Positions 17,206-26,759 are shown, counted from the stretch's first letter. The stretch: 64,000 nt of DNA from Phycisphaeraceae bacterium (GCA_019636655.1 JAHBXB010000004.1:62001-126000); one strand, 5' to 3'. A program made the numbers and translations. Notes: generated by a model not told the origin, from the sequence alone.

Positions 17206-17847
17206 CTACTCGGCGCCGCGGACTTCCGGAACCGGCGCCGTCACCGATCCGATTGGGCGACGCGGCGGCGTCGGCTTCGAGGAACGTTCGACGGGGATGC
17301 TGCTGCGGTCGCCGCTCTTGTAGCGGACCGCTTCGCCGCTCGCGCGGGCCTGATCGTCTGCGGACACCGGCCTGGGCTCCTTGTCGAAGAGGGAGAGGAG
17401 CGCCGATCGGTTGACGCGGTTGTAGAGGGCAATCGATTCCGCGTCGCTGAGCATCACGGGTACGCGGGCGCGGACCACGCCCTGGTACGGGTTGTACCAG
17501 AAGCCGGCCAGCGACTCGTCCACGGCGAGCCGCACACGCGGGTGCACCTGGTCGGCGTCATCGGCCGAGCAGATCTCGAGCCATGGACGGCGGTCGGAGA
17601 CCAGGCAGTTATGGGGGGGGTCGGTGTCGAACCACGCCGGGTCGACGGTGTCGGGCCATCCCAGTTCATTGAGTTCCGCGGTCTTGGTGACCGAGCGGTA
17701 TTTGATCTCGAGTTCCAGCCGGCGCAGATCGGAGGCGGCGAGGCTGATCTTGGCGTCGCTCTCGGTCCGTTTCCGCTCGAACGTGAACACCGCAACAGCC
17801 AGTCCTGTTGCCGTCAGCACCGCAATGAGGTCGAGCAGGATTCGCAT
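17206..17847 (-). CDS. Single-pass membrane protein of unknown function
   Basis: A 213-residue protein. The start at 17847 gives MRILLDLIAVLTATGLAVAV, a single N-terminal helix, and a ribosome site (GAGGATCCG) lies upstream. The remainder is soluble and Asp/Arg/Trp-rich, including RRLELEIKYRS, ELGWPDTVDPAWF, and PRVRLAVDESLAGFWYNPYQ. No catalytic motif is seen. The N-terminal helix recalls a pseudopilin or anchored extracytoplasmic protein, but the prepilin GFTLIE signature is absent. It is divergent from the M16-like gene at 18049. Confidence 0.55.
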   Translation of the reverse strand: MRILLDLIAVLTATGLAVAVFTFERKRTESDAKISLAASDLRRLELEIKYRSVTKTAELNELGWPDTVDPAWFDTDPPHNCLVSDRRPWLEICSADDADQVHPRVRLAVDESLAGFWYNPYQGVVRARVPVMLSDAESIALYNRVNRSALLSLFDKEPRPVSADDQARASGEAVRYKSGDRSSIPVERSSKPTPPRRPIGSVTAPVPEVRGAE

Positions 17848-18048
17848 CGGATCCTCTGGGCCGGTCGGCGTCGGACGGGCCCCGGCCCGCCGTGCGCATT
17901 CCCCCGCTGGCGCTATCGACAGCCCTGTGGGGGGGCAACGAGTGCAGCGGGCGGCTCCCCGGGTTCGGGCGGACCCCTGTGCTGGCTGTACCATCTGACG
18001 TGCCGAGGGGTCCGAGAACGGGTCGCGCCGGGAGGGGTACCGTTGGCC

Positions 18049-19338
18049 ATGACCGTGATAACCACCAGACGTCTTGCCTGCGGCATGCCGCTGATCGTCG
18101 AGCCCATGTCGGGCGTGCGCTCGGTCGGGCTGTCGTGGCTGCTGCCCGCGGGTTCGGCGACCGACCCGGAGGATCGCCAGGGCCTCTCCACGATGTGGTC
18201 GGAACTGCTGCTTCGAGGCTGCGGGGAGCTGGATTCGAGGGCTCAGGCCGATGCACTGGACCGCCTGGGGCTCTCCCGCGGGACGGACGTGTCGACCTTC
18301 CACCTGCGGCTGTCGTTCACCATGCTCGGCGACCGGCTGCTCGATGCGCTGCCGCTGATCACGGACATGGTCCGCCGGCCGCGATTCGATGCGGAGTCCA
18401 TCGAACCGACGCGGGACCTGGCGCTCCAGGCGATCGATGCCTTGGCGGACGACCCGCACGAGCGAGCGGTCCTGGCGGCGCGGCGGTGGCACAACCCATC
18501 GCCACTCAACCGAACCGGCCTGGGCGATCGGGCGGGGCTCGCGGCGATCACGCGGGAGGACATCGTTGAAGGGTGGGCCCGCCAGGCCCGGCCGGAGCCG
18601 GCGTCGTTCGGCAACGGGGGAAACGCCATCCTGTCGGTTGCGGGAGCGATCAATCCTGGGCGGATCGACGAGATCGTGGCGACGCTGGACCGGCTGCTGC
18701 GGGGCTGGGAAGGTTCGCCTCCGGGCCTGACCTGGGGAGCCTCGCCGACCAAGGGGACGTACCACCACGAGGCGGATGAGTCGTCGCAGGTGCAGATCGT
18801 GCTCTTCCATGATGCACCGGCCGAGCCGAGCCCGGATGTGAACCTTGAGCGTGTGGTGAATGGGGTGATGTCGGGGGGCATGTCGGCGAGGTTGTTCACG
18901 GAGGTCCGCGAGAAGCGGGGGCTGTGCTACGCGGTGTCGTCGGCGTATGCGACGGAACGGCTGTACGGGCGGGTGATCGGGTACGTGGGCACCACGCCGG
19001 AGCGTGCACAGCACTCGCTGGATGTGTTGGTGAGCGAGCTCAACAGGGTCAACGGCTCGCAGGGAGTGGGCGGGGGGATCGAGCAGTCGGAGTTCGATCG
19101 GGCGCTGGTGGGAATCAAGGCGGGGCTGGTGTTCGCGGAGGAGTCAACCTCGGCGCGGGCGGCGGCGTTGGCGTCGGACCAGCACAAGCTCGGCCGGCCG
19201 CGGTCGCTGGCCGAGATCGCCGCGGCGTTCGATCAGATCACACTCGAGCGGGTGAATGCCTACCTGGAGCGGCGGCGGTTGGGAGCGGCGACCATCGTGA
19301 CGCTCGGCCCGGCGGAACTCGTGCCGCCGCCGGCATAG
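18049..19338 (+). CDS. M16 family peptidase-like protein lacking the zinc motif
   Basis: A 429-residue protein with the two-domain M16 (insulinase/mitochondrial processing peptidase) fold. The N-terminal domain starts with a first strand (TTRRLACGMPLIVE). At the position of the HxxEH zinc motif it reads GLSTMWSELLLRG (residues 45-57), so both histidines and the glutamate are replaced (Thr48, Ser51, Glu52). The C-terminal domain keeps SARLFTEVREKRGLCYAVSS, the substrate-binding loop with Arg/Tyr. Such non-catalytic members usually pair with an active M16 partner, but none lies in this window. An ATG at 18049 is chosen over the much longer open frame, which runs antisense to the divergent gene. 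Confidence 0.8.
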   Translation: MTVITTRRLACGMPLIVEPMSGVRSVGLSWLLPAGSATDPEDRQGLSTMWSELLLRGCGELDSRAQADALDRLGLSRGTDVSTFHLRLSFTMLGDRLLDALPLITDMVRRPRFDAESIEPTRDLALQAIDALADDPHERAVLAARRWHNPSPLNRTGLGDRAGLAAITREDIVEGWARQARPEPASFGNGGNAILSVAGAINPGRIDEIVATLDRLLRGWEGSPPGLTWGASPTKGTYHHEADESSQVQIVLFHDAPAEPSPDVNLERVVNGVMSGGMSARLFTEVREKRGLCYAVSSAYATERLYGRVIGYVGTTPERAQHSLDVLVSELNRVNGSQGVGGGIEQSEFDRALVGIKAGLVFAEESTSARAAALASDQHKLGRPRSLAEIAAAFDQITLERVNAYLERRRLGAATIVTLGPAELVPPPA

Positions 19339-19387
19339 GGTCGGGGCGGGATGCCCGGGCGTGGTCGGCTCCGTACACTGGGGCCCG

Positions 19388-21148
19388 ATGGCGACGACTG
19401 ATCCCTCACTGCATCGCAAGCCGTGGCTACCCCGGTCGGCAGGGTCGTACCTGCTGATGGGCGCCATGCTGGCGTTCCTGGGGGTCACGCTGGTGTACCC
19501 CATCGCGCTCACCGTGGATGGGGCGTTTCTCACCGGGGGCAGCGGCCAGGATGCGGGCCGGTTCACGACGGAGCACATCCGGTTGGTATTCTCCGACCCC
19601 GGGCTGGTGGCGGGGTTGGTGAACTCGGCGAAGATCGGGATCGCGACGACCGCGGTGTGCCTGCTGATTGGGCTGCCGCTGGCGCTGTTTTCGGCGCGGT
19701 ACCTCTACCCGTGCAAGGCAGCGTTCAACGCGATGATCCTGGTGCCGCTCATCCTGCCCCCGTTCGTCGGGGCGATCGGGCTGCAGTCGATCCTCGGGCG
19801 CGAGGGGGCATTGAACTCTCTGACTGGCTGGGACACCGATGTTCTTGGGAGCGCCAAGTTCTGGGGTGTGGTCATCGTCGAGGCGCTGCACCTGTACCCG
19901 ATCGTGTACCTGAACGCGACGGCGGCGCTGGCAAACCTCGACCCGGCGATGGACGAGGCCGCGGAGAACCTGGGGGCCGGCGCCCTCCGGCGGTTCTTCA
20001 CGATCACCCTGCCGCTGATCCGGCCCGGGTTGTTCGCAGGGTGCACGATCGTGTTCATCTGGGCGTTCACGGAGCTGGGGACGCCGCTGGTGTTCGACTA
20101 CAACCAGGTGACCCCGGTGCAGATCTTCTTCGGTCTCAAGGAAGTCGAGTCGTCACCGCAGCCCTACGCGTTGACGGTGGTGATGCTGGCCGCGTCGGTG
20201 CTCATCTATGGCGTGGGCAAGGTGCTCTTCGGCCAGCGCGGGCATGCGATGTATTCCAAGGCGTCGCGAGCCGGCGGCGAGGTGCCGCTGGGCACATGGG
20301 CGGGGTGGGGGGTCGCCGGGGCGTTCGGGCTGGTGACGTTCGTGGCCCTGCTGCCGCACATCGGCGTGGTGCTCACAGCGGTGGCGCAGCCGGGGTCGTG
20401 GTACCGCTCGGCGCTGCCGCGGGGGTTCACGCTGTCGCACTTCGAGCAGGCCCTGTCGAGTCCGGAGGCGTTCGGGTCGATCGTCAACTCGCTGCACTAC
20501 TCGATCGTCGCGACGATCATTGACATCCTGCTGGGGCTCGCGGCGGCGTACCTGATTGTGCGGACGACCGTCCGCGGGCGGCACCTGCTCGATGCGTTGT
20601 GCATGCTGCCGCTGGCGGTGCCGGGGCTGGTGCTGGCGTTCGGGTACACAGCGATGACGCTCAAGTGGCCCTTCAGCAAGGGGGCGCCGCTTGAAGGAAT
20701 GGTCTCGGTCTTCGGGGCCGACCCCAACCCGGTGATCCTGCTGATTGTGATCTTCGCCGTCCGGCGTCTGCCGTACCTGGTTCGGTCGTCCATCGCGGGC
20801 CTCGAGCAGACTTCCGGGGAACTCGAGGAGGCGGCGATGAACCTGGGCGCCTCGCGCTTCCGGGCGGTGCGGCGCGTGATCCTGCCGCTGATCATGGCGA
20901 ATCTCATTGCCGGGGCGCTGCTGGCGTTCTCCAACGCGATGCTGGGGGTCTCGGAGGCCCTCGTGCTGGCCCAGCAGGAGAAGTACTTCCCCATCACGCG
21001 GGCGATCTACGCGTTCCTCAACCGGCTGGGCGACGGCCCGTACATCGCGTCGGCGATGGGGGTCTGGGCGATGGCGCTGCTGACGGTGACGCTCGTGGGC
21101 GCGAGCGTGCTGATGGGGAAGAAACTGGGATCGATCTTCAGGGTGTGA
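19388..21148 (+). CDS. ABC transporter permease with two fused permease domains (FbpB/ThiP type)
   Basis: A 586-residue membrane protein with about 12 helices and two complete binding-protein-dependent transport domains. Each has an EAA loop: DEAAENLGAGALRRFFTITL and EEAAMNLGASRFRAVRRVIL. The fused arrangement is typical of ferric-iron, thiamine and related importers. The partner ATPase and periplasmic binding protein are not in the window, so the substrate cannot be named. The ATG at 19388 follows 50 bases after the M16 gene stop; the longer frame is not preferred. Confidence 0.85.
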   Translation: MATTDPSLHRKPWLPRSAGSYLLMGAMLAFLGVTLVYPIALTVDGAFLTGGSGQDAGRFTTEHIRLVFSDPGLVAGLVNSAKIGIATTAVCLLIGLPLALFSARYLYPCKAAFNAMILVPLILPPFVGAIGLQSILGREGALNSLTGWDTDVLGSAKFWGVVIVEALHLYPIVYLNATAALANLDPAMDEAAENLGAGALRRFFTITLPLIRPGLFAGCTIVFIWAFTELGTPLVFDYNQVTPVQIFFGLKEVESSPQPYALTVVMLAASVLIYGVGKVLFGQRGHAMYSKASRAGGEVPLGTWAGWGVAGAFGLVTFVALLPHIGVVLTAVAQPGSWYRSALPRGFTLSHFEQALSSPEAFGSIVNSLHYSIVATIIDILLGLAAAYLIVRTTVRGRHLLDALCMLPLAVPGLVLAFGYTAMTLKWPFSKGAPLEGMVSVFGADPNPVILLIVIFAVRRLPYLVRSSIAGLEQTSGELEEAAMNLGASRFRAVRRVILPLIMANLIAGALLAFSNAMLGVSEALVLAQQEKYFPITRAIYAFLNRLGDGPYIASAMGVWAMALLTVTLVGASVLMGKKLGSIFRV

Positions 21149-21169
21149 CGCAGGCCGCGGCAGCAACGA

Positions 21170-21197
21170 AGCGGGAGCCGCTTGCGCGACTCCCGCT
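21170..21197. terminator. Inverted repeat between convergent genes
   Basis: AGCGGGAG and CTCCCGCT form an 8-bp stem with a 12-base loop midway between the stops of the permease (plus) and the FKBP gene (minus). It could end transcription from both sides; the T-run is weak (CTCGAACTTT), so confidence is moderate. Confidence 0.45.
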
Positions 21198-21234
21198 GCT
21201 CGAACTTTGCATGTGCGTGCCGAAGGGCGTTTGC

Positions 21235-22080
21235 CTACTTCACCTCGATTAGTTCGACCTCGAAGACCAGGTCGGCCTTTGCGGGGATCGCCGGCGGGCG
21301 GCCCTGGGCGCCGTACGCCATGGAGTACGGAATGGTGAGCTTGCGCTTGCCGCCGACTTTCATGCCCGGGATGCCCCACTGCCACCCCTTGATGACACCC
21401 CTCAGCGGGAACTCGGCGGGCTCGCCTCGGCTGTAGGAGGAGTCGAACTCGGACCCATCGGACTTAAGCGTTCCCTTGTAGTGGGCGACGACGGTCTGGC
21501 CCGGCTCGCACTCGGCGCCGTCGCCGACCTTCTCATCCTCGATCTGCAGCAGGTCGACGAGCTCGATCTCGAAGACGAGGTCGGCCTTGGGCGGGATCAC
21601 CGGGGGCATCCCCGCCTCGCCGTAGGCGAGTTGGTAGGGGATCACCAGTTTTCGCTTGCCGCCGATCCGCATGCCGGGAACGCCCTCCTGCCATCCCTTG
21701 ATCACGCCGCCCAGCGGGAAAGGGATCGGCTCGTTTCGCTTATAGGAGGAGTCGAACTCGGTCCCGTCGCTCTTGAGCGTGCCCTTGTAGTGGGCGACGA
21801 CCGCAGCGCCGGGCTTGCACTCGGCGCCTTCGCCGACCTTGAGGTCCTCGATCTCCAGGCCGCTGGGGAGGGTCTTCTTCACTGGCTTGGTCTCCGCGGG
21901 GGTAGTAGCCGCGGGGGCCTTGTCGGGCGCCGTGGCGGGGGTGGTGGCCGGGGGCTCGGTGGCGCCGGCCGGCGGGTCAGCGGTTACGGTCGTGGTGCCG
22001 GCGGCGATCCATCCCAGTGCAGCCCCGAGCGAGAGCGCTGCGATCTTGATCCCTCCGCGTGTCCGTCGTGTCATGGTCAT
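21235..22080 (-). CDS. Secreted FKBP-type peptidyl-prolyl isomerase with two tandem FKBP domains
   Basis: A 281-residue protein. An N-terminal signal peptide (basic residues, then [14 protein letters not shown]) and a Pro/Ala/Thr linker precede two near-identical FKBP domains of about 105 residues. Both contain [13 protein letters not shown] and WQxGxPGMxxGGKRKLxIPY, with the catalytic pocket patterns of the family. They are so similar ([14 protein letters not shown] / [14 protein letters not shown]) that they look like a recent internal duplication. The likely role is to isomerise Xaa-Pro bonds of exported proteins. A third FKBP domain is encoded by the next gene upstream in the same direction (22139-22672). 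Confidence 0.9.
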   Translation of the reverse strand: MTMTRRTRGGIKIAALSLGAALGWIAAGTTTVTADPPAGATEPPATTPATAPDKAPAATTPAETKPVKKTLPSGLEIEDLKVGEGAECKPGAAVVAHYKGTLKSDGTEFDSSYKRNEPIPFPLGGVIKGWQEGVPGMRIGGKRKLVIPYQLAYGEAGMPPVIPPKADLVFEIELVDLLQIEDEKVGDGAECEPGQTVVAHYKGTLKSDGSEFDSSYSRGEPAEFPLRGVIKGWQWGIPGMKVGGKRKLTIPYSMAYGAQGRPPAIPAKADLVFEVELIEVK

Positions 22081-22138
22081 CGGCTCCAGTTCAGGCGTGG
22101 TATGGGTGAGATGCGTGTCAACGGCCGGGAACCGGCTG

Positions 22139-22672
22139 CTATTTCAGGTCAACGAGGTTGATCTCGAATACGACGTCCGATTGTGCGGGGATCGTGATGG
22201 TGGGCATGCGGATCTCGCGGTCGCCGTAGGCGAGGCGCCAGGGAATGGTGAGGCGGCGCGTCCCGCCGACCCGCATCCCGGGGATCCCCTCCTGCCAGCC
22301 GCGGATGAGTTCCTTGAGCGGGTAACCGTCGCCGGAGCGGTCCATGGTCGAGTCGAAGACGCGCCCATCAGTGAGCATTCCCTTGAATCGAACGACGACG
22401 ACCGCCTCCGGACTGGTGCAGGCCGGGCCCTCGCCGAGCACGAGGTCTTCAACGATCAGGCCGCTGGCCATCTGGACGCGATTCAAGGACCGGGGCGCGG
22501 GTGGCTGGGAGGGCTCAGCCGGGTCAGCACCGGAGCCGGCCGGGGGCATGGGCGCCGGGGGCGAGGAGCCTCCACCCGTCTTATTCTCTCCCCCGCTCTG
22601 ACACCCGAGCGCGAGCAGGGCCGCCAGCGCGAAGCCAATGACCCTGCACGTGTTGCCGAAGGACCGAGGCAT
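22139..22672 (-). CDS. FKBP-type peptidyl-prolyl isomerase, lipoprotein
   Basis: A 177-residue lipoprotein. The signal peptide ends in a lipobox (LALGC) with Cys24 as the lipidation site, followed by a Gly/Pro-rich linker and a single FKBP domain. The domain includes [20 protein letters not shown] and a conserved [20 protein letters not shown]. It is related to the two-domain protein encoded 58 bases downstream, and the two are probably co-transcribed; one would be soluble in the periplasm and one membrane-anchored. The divergent pdxA starts 71 bases away. Confidence 0.9.
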   Translation of the reverse strand: MPRSFGNTCRVIGFALAALLALGCQSGGENKTGGGSSPPAPMPPAGSGADPAEPSQPPAPRSLNRVQMASGLIVEDLVLGEGPACTSPEAVVVVRFKGMLTDGRVFDSTMDRSGDGYPLKELIRGWQEGIPGMRVGGTRRLTIPWRLAYGDREIRMPTITIPAQSDVVFEINLVDLK

Positions 22673-22743
22673 GGCGGGAATCGTACCCGTCGGCGCTGCG
22701 CCGGACCCAGGGGCAGGACCGCGCCGATGCCATACGATCCGGC

Positions 22744-23814
22744 ATGCCAGGCGCGGGCGAGCCAGCCAACGGGCCCACCATCGCGATCTCCGTCGGCGAC
22801 CCGATGGGGATCGGCCCGGAGACGATCGTCAAGGCGTTGAGCGACCCGGCGCTGCGAGCCTTGGCGCGGTTCATTGTCATCGGCCCGGCGCCGGTTCTTC
22901 TCTCGGCCGACCGGGCCGCGGCGGACGGAGTGCCGTGGCGCGTCGTGGACGGTCTGGTCCAGCCCGGCGAGTTCGACTCCGGGGGAGAGATCCTGGTGCT
23001 TGACGACCTGGAGTCGAACGCCGCCCCCGCGACGGCCCGCGGTCCCGGAGTGTGGGGAGGGGAGGTGTCGTTTCGGGCGGTGTGCAGGGCGATCGAGCTT
23101 GTCGGGCTTCCGACGTCCGACCCGTTGCATGCTGACGCGATGGTCACCGCACCGATTTCGAAAGAGGCCTGGACGCTCGCTGGGCATCCGTACCCGGGTC
23201 ACACCGAACTGCTCGCCGAGCGGCTCGAGTCGCCGCGGTCCGGGATGCTGTTCGTCGGACCGTCGCTCCGCGTGATCCTCGTGACGATCCATGTGCCGCT
23301 CCGCGAGGTGCCGCGGCTGGTCACCCCCGAGCGGGTGCTGCTTGCGATCGAGCTGGGGGCGCGGGCGTGCCGAGACCTGGGGATCGAGTCGCCACGGATC
23401 GCGGTGTGCGGGCTCAACCCGCATGCGGGCGAGCACGGGTTGCTCGGGACAGAGGACTCGGCGTCGATCGCACCGGCGATCGCCGTGGCTCGGGAGGCGG
23501 GAATCGATGCTACGGGCCCCCACCCGGCGGACGCGGTGTTTCTGAGCGCTGCGGCGGCTCCAATGGGGCATGGGCGCCACGATCTGGTGGTGGCGATGTA
23601 CCACGATCAGGGGCTTATCCCGGCGAAACTGGCGGACGGGCGACGCACCGTGAACGTGACAGTGGGATTGGAGACCCGCGACGGCCGGAGGGTGATCCGC
23701 ACCTCACCGGCGCACGGGACGGCCTTCGACATCGCGGGGCGGGGCAAGGCGGATGCGACGTCGATGCGGTCGGCGATCGAACTCGCGGTGAGGATGGTCG
23801 GAGAGGGTCGGTAG
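22744..23814 (+). CDS. pdxA: 4-hydroxythreonine-4-phosphate dehydrogenase
   Basis: A 356-residue PdxA, the NAD-dependent enzyme of pyridoxal phosphate synthesis that oxidises 4-hydroxythreonine phosphate. Signature stretches are SVGDPMGIGPETIVKAL, VTAPISKEAW with the catalytic lysine, YPGHTEL, MYHDQGLIPAK and TSPAHGTAFDIAG. The histidines in the last three are metal ligands. The product supplies PLP for enzymes such as the arginine decarboxylase encoded at 8996. It is followed 82 bases later by the MATE gene. Confidence 0.95.
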   Translation: MPGAGEPANGPTIAISVGDPMGIGPETIVKALSDPALRALARFIVIGPAPVLLSADRAAADGVPWRVVDGLVQPGEFDSGGEILVLDDLESNAAPATARGPGVWGGEVSFRAVCRAIELVGLPTSDPLHADAMVTAPISKEAWTLAGHPYPGHTELLAERLESPRSGMLFVGPSLRVILVTIHVPLREVPRLVTPERVLLAIELGARACRDLGIESPRIAVCGLNPHAGEHGLLGTEDSASIAPAIAVAREAGIDATGPHPADAVFLSAAAAPMGHGRHDLVVAMYHDQGLIPAKLADGRRTVNVTVGLETRDGRRVIRTSPAHGTAFDIAGRGKADATSMRSAIELAVRMVGEGR

Positions 23815-23896
23815 TAGACCTAGCATCGCCCCCCGCCCCGGACCGAGTTTGGGCTTTCCAAGGTTGCCCTGTGGGCGCGATGGACCGGCGTGTCAG

Positions 23897-25483
23897 ATGT
23901 CGAACCCCGCCACCCAGACCGCGAGCCCTGATTCCCCTCAGCGTTCGGCGCTGTGGGAACTCCTGACCCTTGCCGCGCCGGTCGTGGCGACGATGACGTC
24001 GTTCACGGTGATGCAGTTCGTGGACGGGCAGATGGTGTCGCGGATCGGGCCCAACCCCGCCTACATCGCGGCGCAGGGCAACGGCGGCGTGGCTTCGTTC
24101 GTGCCCATCTCGTTCATGATGGGTCTGCTGGGGGTCATCAACACGTTCGTCGCGCAGAACTTCGGGGCCGGGAGGCTGGACCGAACCGCCGCGTACGCCT
24201 GGAACGCGGTGTGGATGGGGGTGCTCGGCGCGATCCTGCTGCTCCCGTACGGGATGGCGATCCCGTGGGTCTTCGCCCTGCCATTGCTGCGTCACGATCC
24301 CGGCCTGGTCGCGATGGAGTCGGTGTACGCGCAGGTGCTGGTCTACGGCGCCGTGCTCACGCTGACCACTCGCTCGCTGGCGCAGTTCTTCTACGGGCTT
24401 CACCGGCCTGTCATCGTGCTCGTCGCGGCGGTCTGCGGCAACCTGGTCAACTGCTTCGCGAACATGGTGCTGATCTTCGGCTCCGAGGGCCCGACGCGGG
24501 CGATGCTGTCGGTGCTGGGCGAGGGCGGTGAGTGGCTCGTGGGTCCGGTGATGGAGGCGGCGCAGTGGACCGCGGCGGCTCTGGGCGTGAAGGCTCTGGG
24601 CGTGCCCGGCGCCGCCGGGGGGACGCTGGTGGGCCTCGCGGTGGAACTCGCGATCCCGCTCGCGGTGTTCCTGGGTCCGGGGTACAACCGGCGCTACGGG
24701 ACGAGGGCGGCGTGGCGACCTTCCTGGGGGCACATGCGGGACATCCTTCGGCTCGGGTGGCCGCCGGCGCTGATGTTCGGCAACGAGATGATCTGCTGGG
24801 CGACGTTCATGTCCGCCTACGTGGGGTACTTCGGCAAGGAGCACAACGCGGCGGGGTGGATCACGATGCGGTACATGCACTTGTCGTTCATGCCGGCTGT
24901 CGGCATCTCGTTCGCCGTGCAGGCGGTGGTGGGCAAGTGCATGGGCATGAAGCGGCCCGATCTGGCGGAGGCAAGGGCCCGTCTTGGGCTGAAAGTGACG
25001 CTGGTGTACATGGGCGTGTGCGCCGCGGTGTTCGTGCTCTTCCCGCGCACGATGATCGGGTACTTCCTCGCGGACATTCCTCCGGAGCAGGCGGAGGCGA
25101 TCACGGCGATCGGCGTGCAGGTCATGATCATCGGCGCCGTTTTTCAGCTCTTCGACGCCGCGGGGATCACGATCCTCGGGGCGCTGCGCGGCGCGGGCGA
25201 TGTGGTCGTTCCGAGCATCGCGGTGGTCGGCCTCTCGTGGACGTGCATCCTCGGGGTGGGCGCCCTGCTGATCGTGTTGGCGCCATCACTGGGGTCGGTC
25301 GGACCGTGGCTGGCGGTGGCGTTGTATATCGTGCTGCTGGGGGTATTCCTCTTTGTCCGGTTCACCAGGGGGGCGTGGAAGAAGGTGGATGTACTCGCAA
25401 CGTCCGTCGGGGGCGGTGCGATGCCGTTCACAAGCCAAACGGAGCCGGTCGGGGCTGCCGCGGCGCCCGGCGACCCCGCCTAA
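23897..25483 (+). CDS. MATE family efflux transporter
   Basis: A 528-residue membrane protein with 12 predicted helices in the MATE arrangement. The N-terminal half begins with VVATMTSFTVMQFVDGQMVS and contains FMMGLLGVINTFVAQNFGAG. The C-terminal half contains AVGISFAVQAVVGKCMG and GITILGALRGAGD, the pseudo-repeat positions of the family. MATE proteins export cationic compounds or other small molecules using a cation gradient; the substrate here is not determinable. The start at 23897 begins MSNPATQT; the earlier ATG gives a 16-residue Cys/Pro-rich extension. Confidence 0.85.
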   Translation: MSNPATQTASPDSPQRSALWELLTLAAPVVATMTSFTVMQFVDGQMVSRIGPNPAYIAAQGNGGVASFVPISFMMGLLGVINTFVAQNFGAGRLDRTAAYAWNAVWMGVLGAILLLPYGMAIPWVFALPLLRHDPGLVAMESVYAQVLVYGAVLTLTTRSLAQFFYGLHRPVIVLVAAVCGNLVNCFANMVLIFGSEGPTRAMLSVLGEGGEWLVGPVMEAAQWTAAALGVKALGVPGAAGGTLVGLAVELAIPLAVFLGPGYNRRYGTRAAWRPSWGHMRDILRLGWPPALMFGNEMICWATFMSAYVGYFGKEHNAAGWITMRYMHLSFMPAVGISFAVQAVVGKCMGMKRPDLAEARARLGLKVTLVYMGVCAAVFVLFPRTMIGYFLADIPPEQAEAITAIGVQVMIIGAVFQLFDAAGITILGALRGAGDVVVPSIAVVGLSWTCILGVGALLIVLAPSLGSVGPWLAVALYIVLLGVFLFVRFTRGAWKKVDVLATSVGGGAMPFTSQTEPVGAAAAPGDPA

Positions 25484-25541
25484 ACTTCCCCTCGCGCGGC
25501 TGGTACGGGGCTGCGCAGCAGCCACTTTCCCGGAGCCTCGA

Positions 25542-26498
25542 TTGAAGACCACCACCTCTGCAGACCCCCTCGATGTCGTCATCGGGGCCGATGCCTCCAA
25601 CTCCCGCGACCCCAAGGCCGCCGCGCAGCACTTTGCGACCGCCGAGAAGGCCGAGGCCGAGGGCGACCGTGATCGGGCGATCGCCGAGTTTCGGCGCGCG
25701 GTCGCGGCGGACCCGACCGATCCCCGCCTCTTCTTCCGCCTCGCCTACGCGCTGGACCTTGCCGGCGAGGAGGACGAGGCGATCGCGATGTACGAGCGGG
25801 CGGTGGAGCGGCCGCCGGCGCCGATCAACGCCCTGATCAACCTCGCGATCCTGTACGAGGACCAGGGGGACTACGTCCGCGCGGAGCGCAGCCTTCGCCA
25901 GGTGCTCGACACCTCGCCCAACCACGCCCGGGCACGCCTGTATATGAAGGACATCCAGGCGTCGCGCGAGATGGTCATAGACGATGATCAGGACAAGGAA
26001 AAGCTCAAGCGGTCGGCGTTGCTGGACACGCCGGTCACCGACTTCGAGTTGTCCGTTCGTGCCCGCACGTGCCTGAAGAAGATGAACATCCGCACGCTGG
26101 GCGACCTGCTCAAGACCACCGAGGCCGAGCTGCTGGGGTACAAAAACTTCGGCGAGTCCTCCCTGGTCGAGATCAAGCAGATGCTCGCGGCCAACGGCCT
26201 CCGGCTGGGCCAGGGCGTCGACGATGCGCACCGCGCGGCTCTCCGGAAGGTCATCGAGCAGATCAAGGGCACCGGCGGGAGCGAGGTGGTGCTGGCCAAG
26301 TCGGTCTCCGACATGGCCCTCTCCGTTCGCGCCCGCAAGGCCCTGCAGCTCCTGAACATCCAGACCATCGGCGACCTGGTCAGCCACACCGAGGCGGAGC
26401 TGATGGGCGTCAAGAACTTCGGCGCGACCTCGCTCAGCGAGGTCAAAGTCAAACTGAACGAGATGGGCTTGTCGCTACGGCACCTCGACGAGGCCTGA
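25542..26498 (+). CDS. TPR protein with two RNA polymerase alpha-CTD-like domains
   Basis: A 318-residue protein. The N-terminal half has TPR-like helices ([50 protein letters not shown]). Two domains resembling the RNA polymerase alpha C-terminal domain follow at about 167-222 and 257-313. In the E. coli numbering, Arg265 is kept in both (Arg173, Arg263), Gly296 and Ser299 are kept, while Asn268 and Lys298 are replaced (Thr/Lys and Ser/Thr). The start is TTG at 25542, chosen because GGAG lies upstream and the longer frame is unrelated. A strong terminator follows. Possible role: a factor acting with RNA polymerase (inference). Confidence 0.8.
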   Translation: MKTTTSADPLDVVIGADASNSRDPKAAAQHFATAEKAEAEGDRDRAIAEFRRAVAADPTDPRLFFRLAYALDLAGEEDEAIAMYERAVERPPAPINALINLAILYEDQGDYVRAERSLRQVLDTSPNHARARLYMKDIQASREMVIDDDQDKEKLKRSALLDTPVTDFELSVRARTCLKKMNIRTLGDLLKTTEAELLGYKNFGESSLVEIKQMLAANGLRLGQGVDDAHRAALRKVIEQIKGTGGSEVVLAKSVSDMALSVRARKALQLLNIQTIGDLVSHTEAELMGVKNFGATSLSEVKVKLNEMGLSLRHLDEA

Positions 26499-26523
26499 TT
26501 CGGCATCGATCCTGTACGAGTAG

Positions 26524-26549
26524 AGCCCCGGGTCGACCGGGGCTTTTTT
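26524..26549 (+). terminator. Rho-independent terminator of the alpha-CTD-like gene
   Basis: AGCCCCGG and CCGGGGCT form a perfect 8-bp stem with a GTCGA loop, followed directly by a T6 run. It lies 25 bases after the stop of the plus-strand gene at 26498. Confidence 0.9.
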
Positions 26550-26759
26550 GTGCCCGGAGCGGGCCTGTCACCCCAAATCTGGTGAGGGGTCGGTCGATCC
26601 GCCGATGTCCCGGATACCCGAAGTGCTCTCCCTGTCCGGCTCCGTTCCGGGCAGATACGAGATTGAGGTGTTCGCTCCTGCCGGCTGCCGCGGGTCGCGC
26701 GACCGTGTGCGCAACAACCCCAGCCGGCCCGTGGCCAAGGCGGCCACCGGAGGCTTGCG

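Noticed and set aside
17206-19014. 602-residue minus-strand frame covering the M16 gene
   Set aside because: Only the last ~213 residues have real protein character, with a helix and ribosome site at 17847; the remainder is antisense to the M16-like gene.
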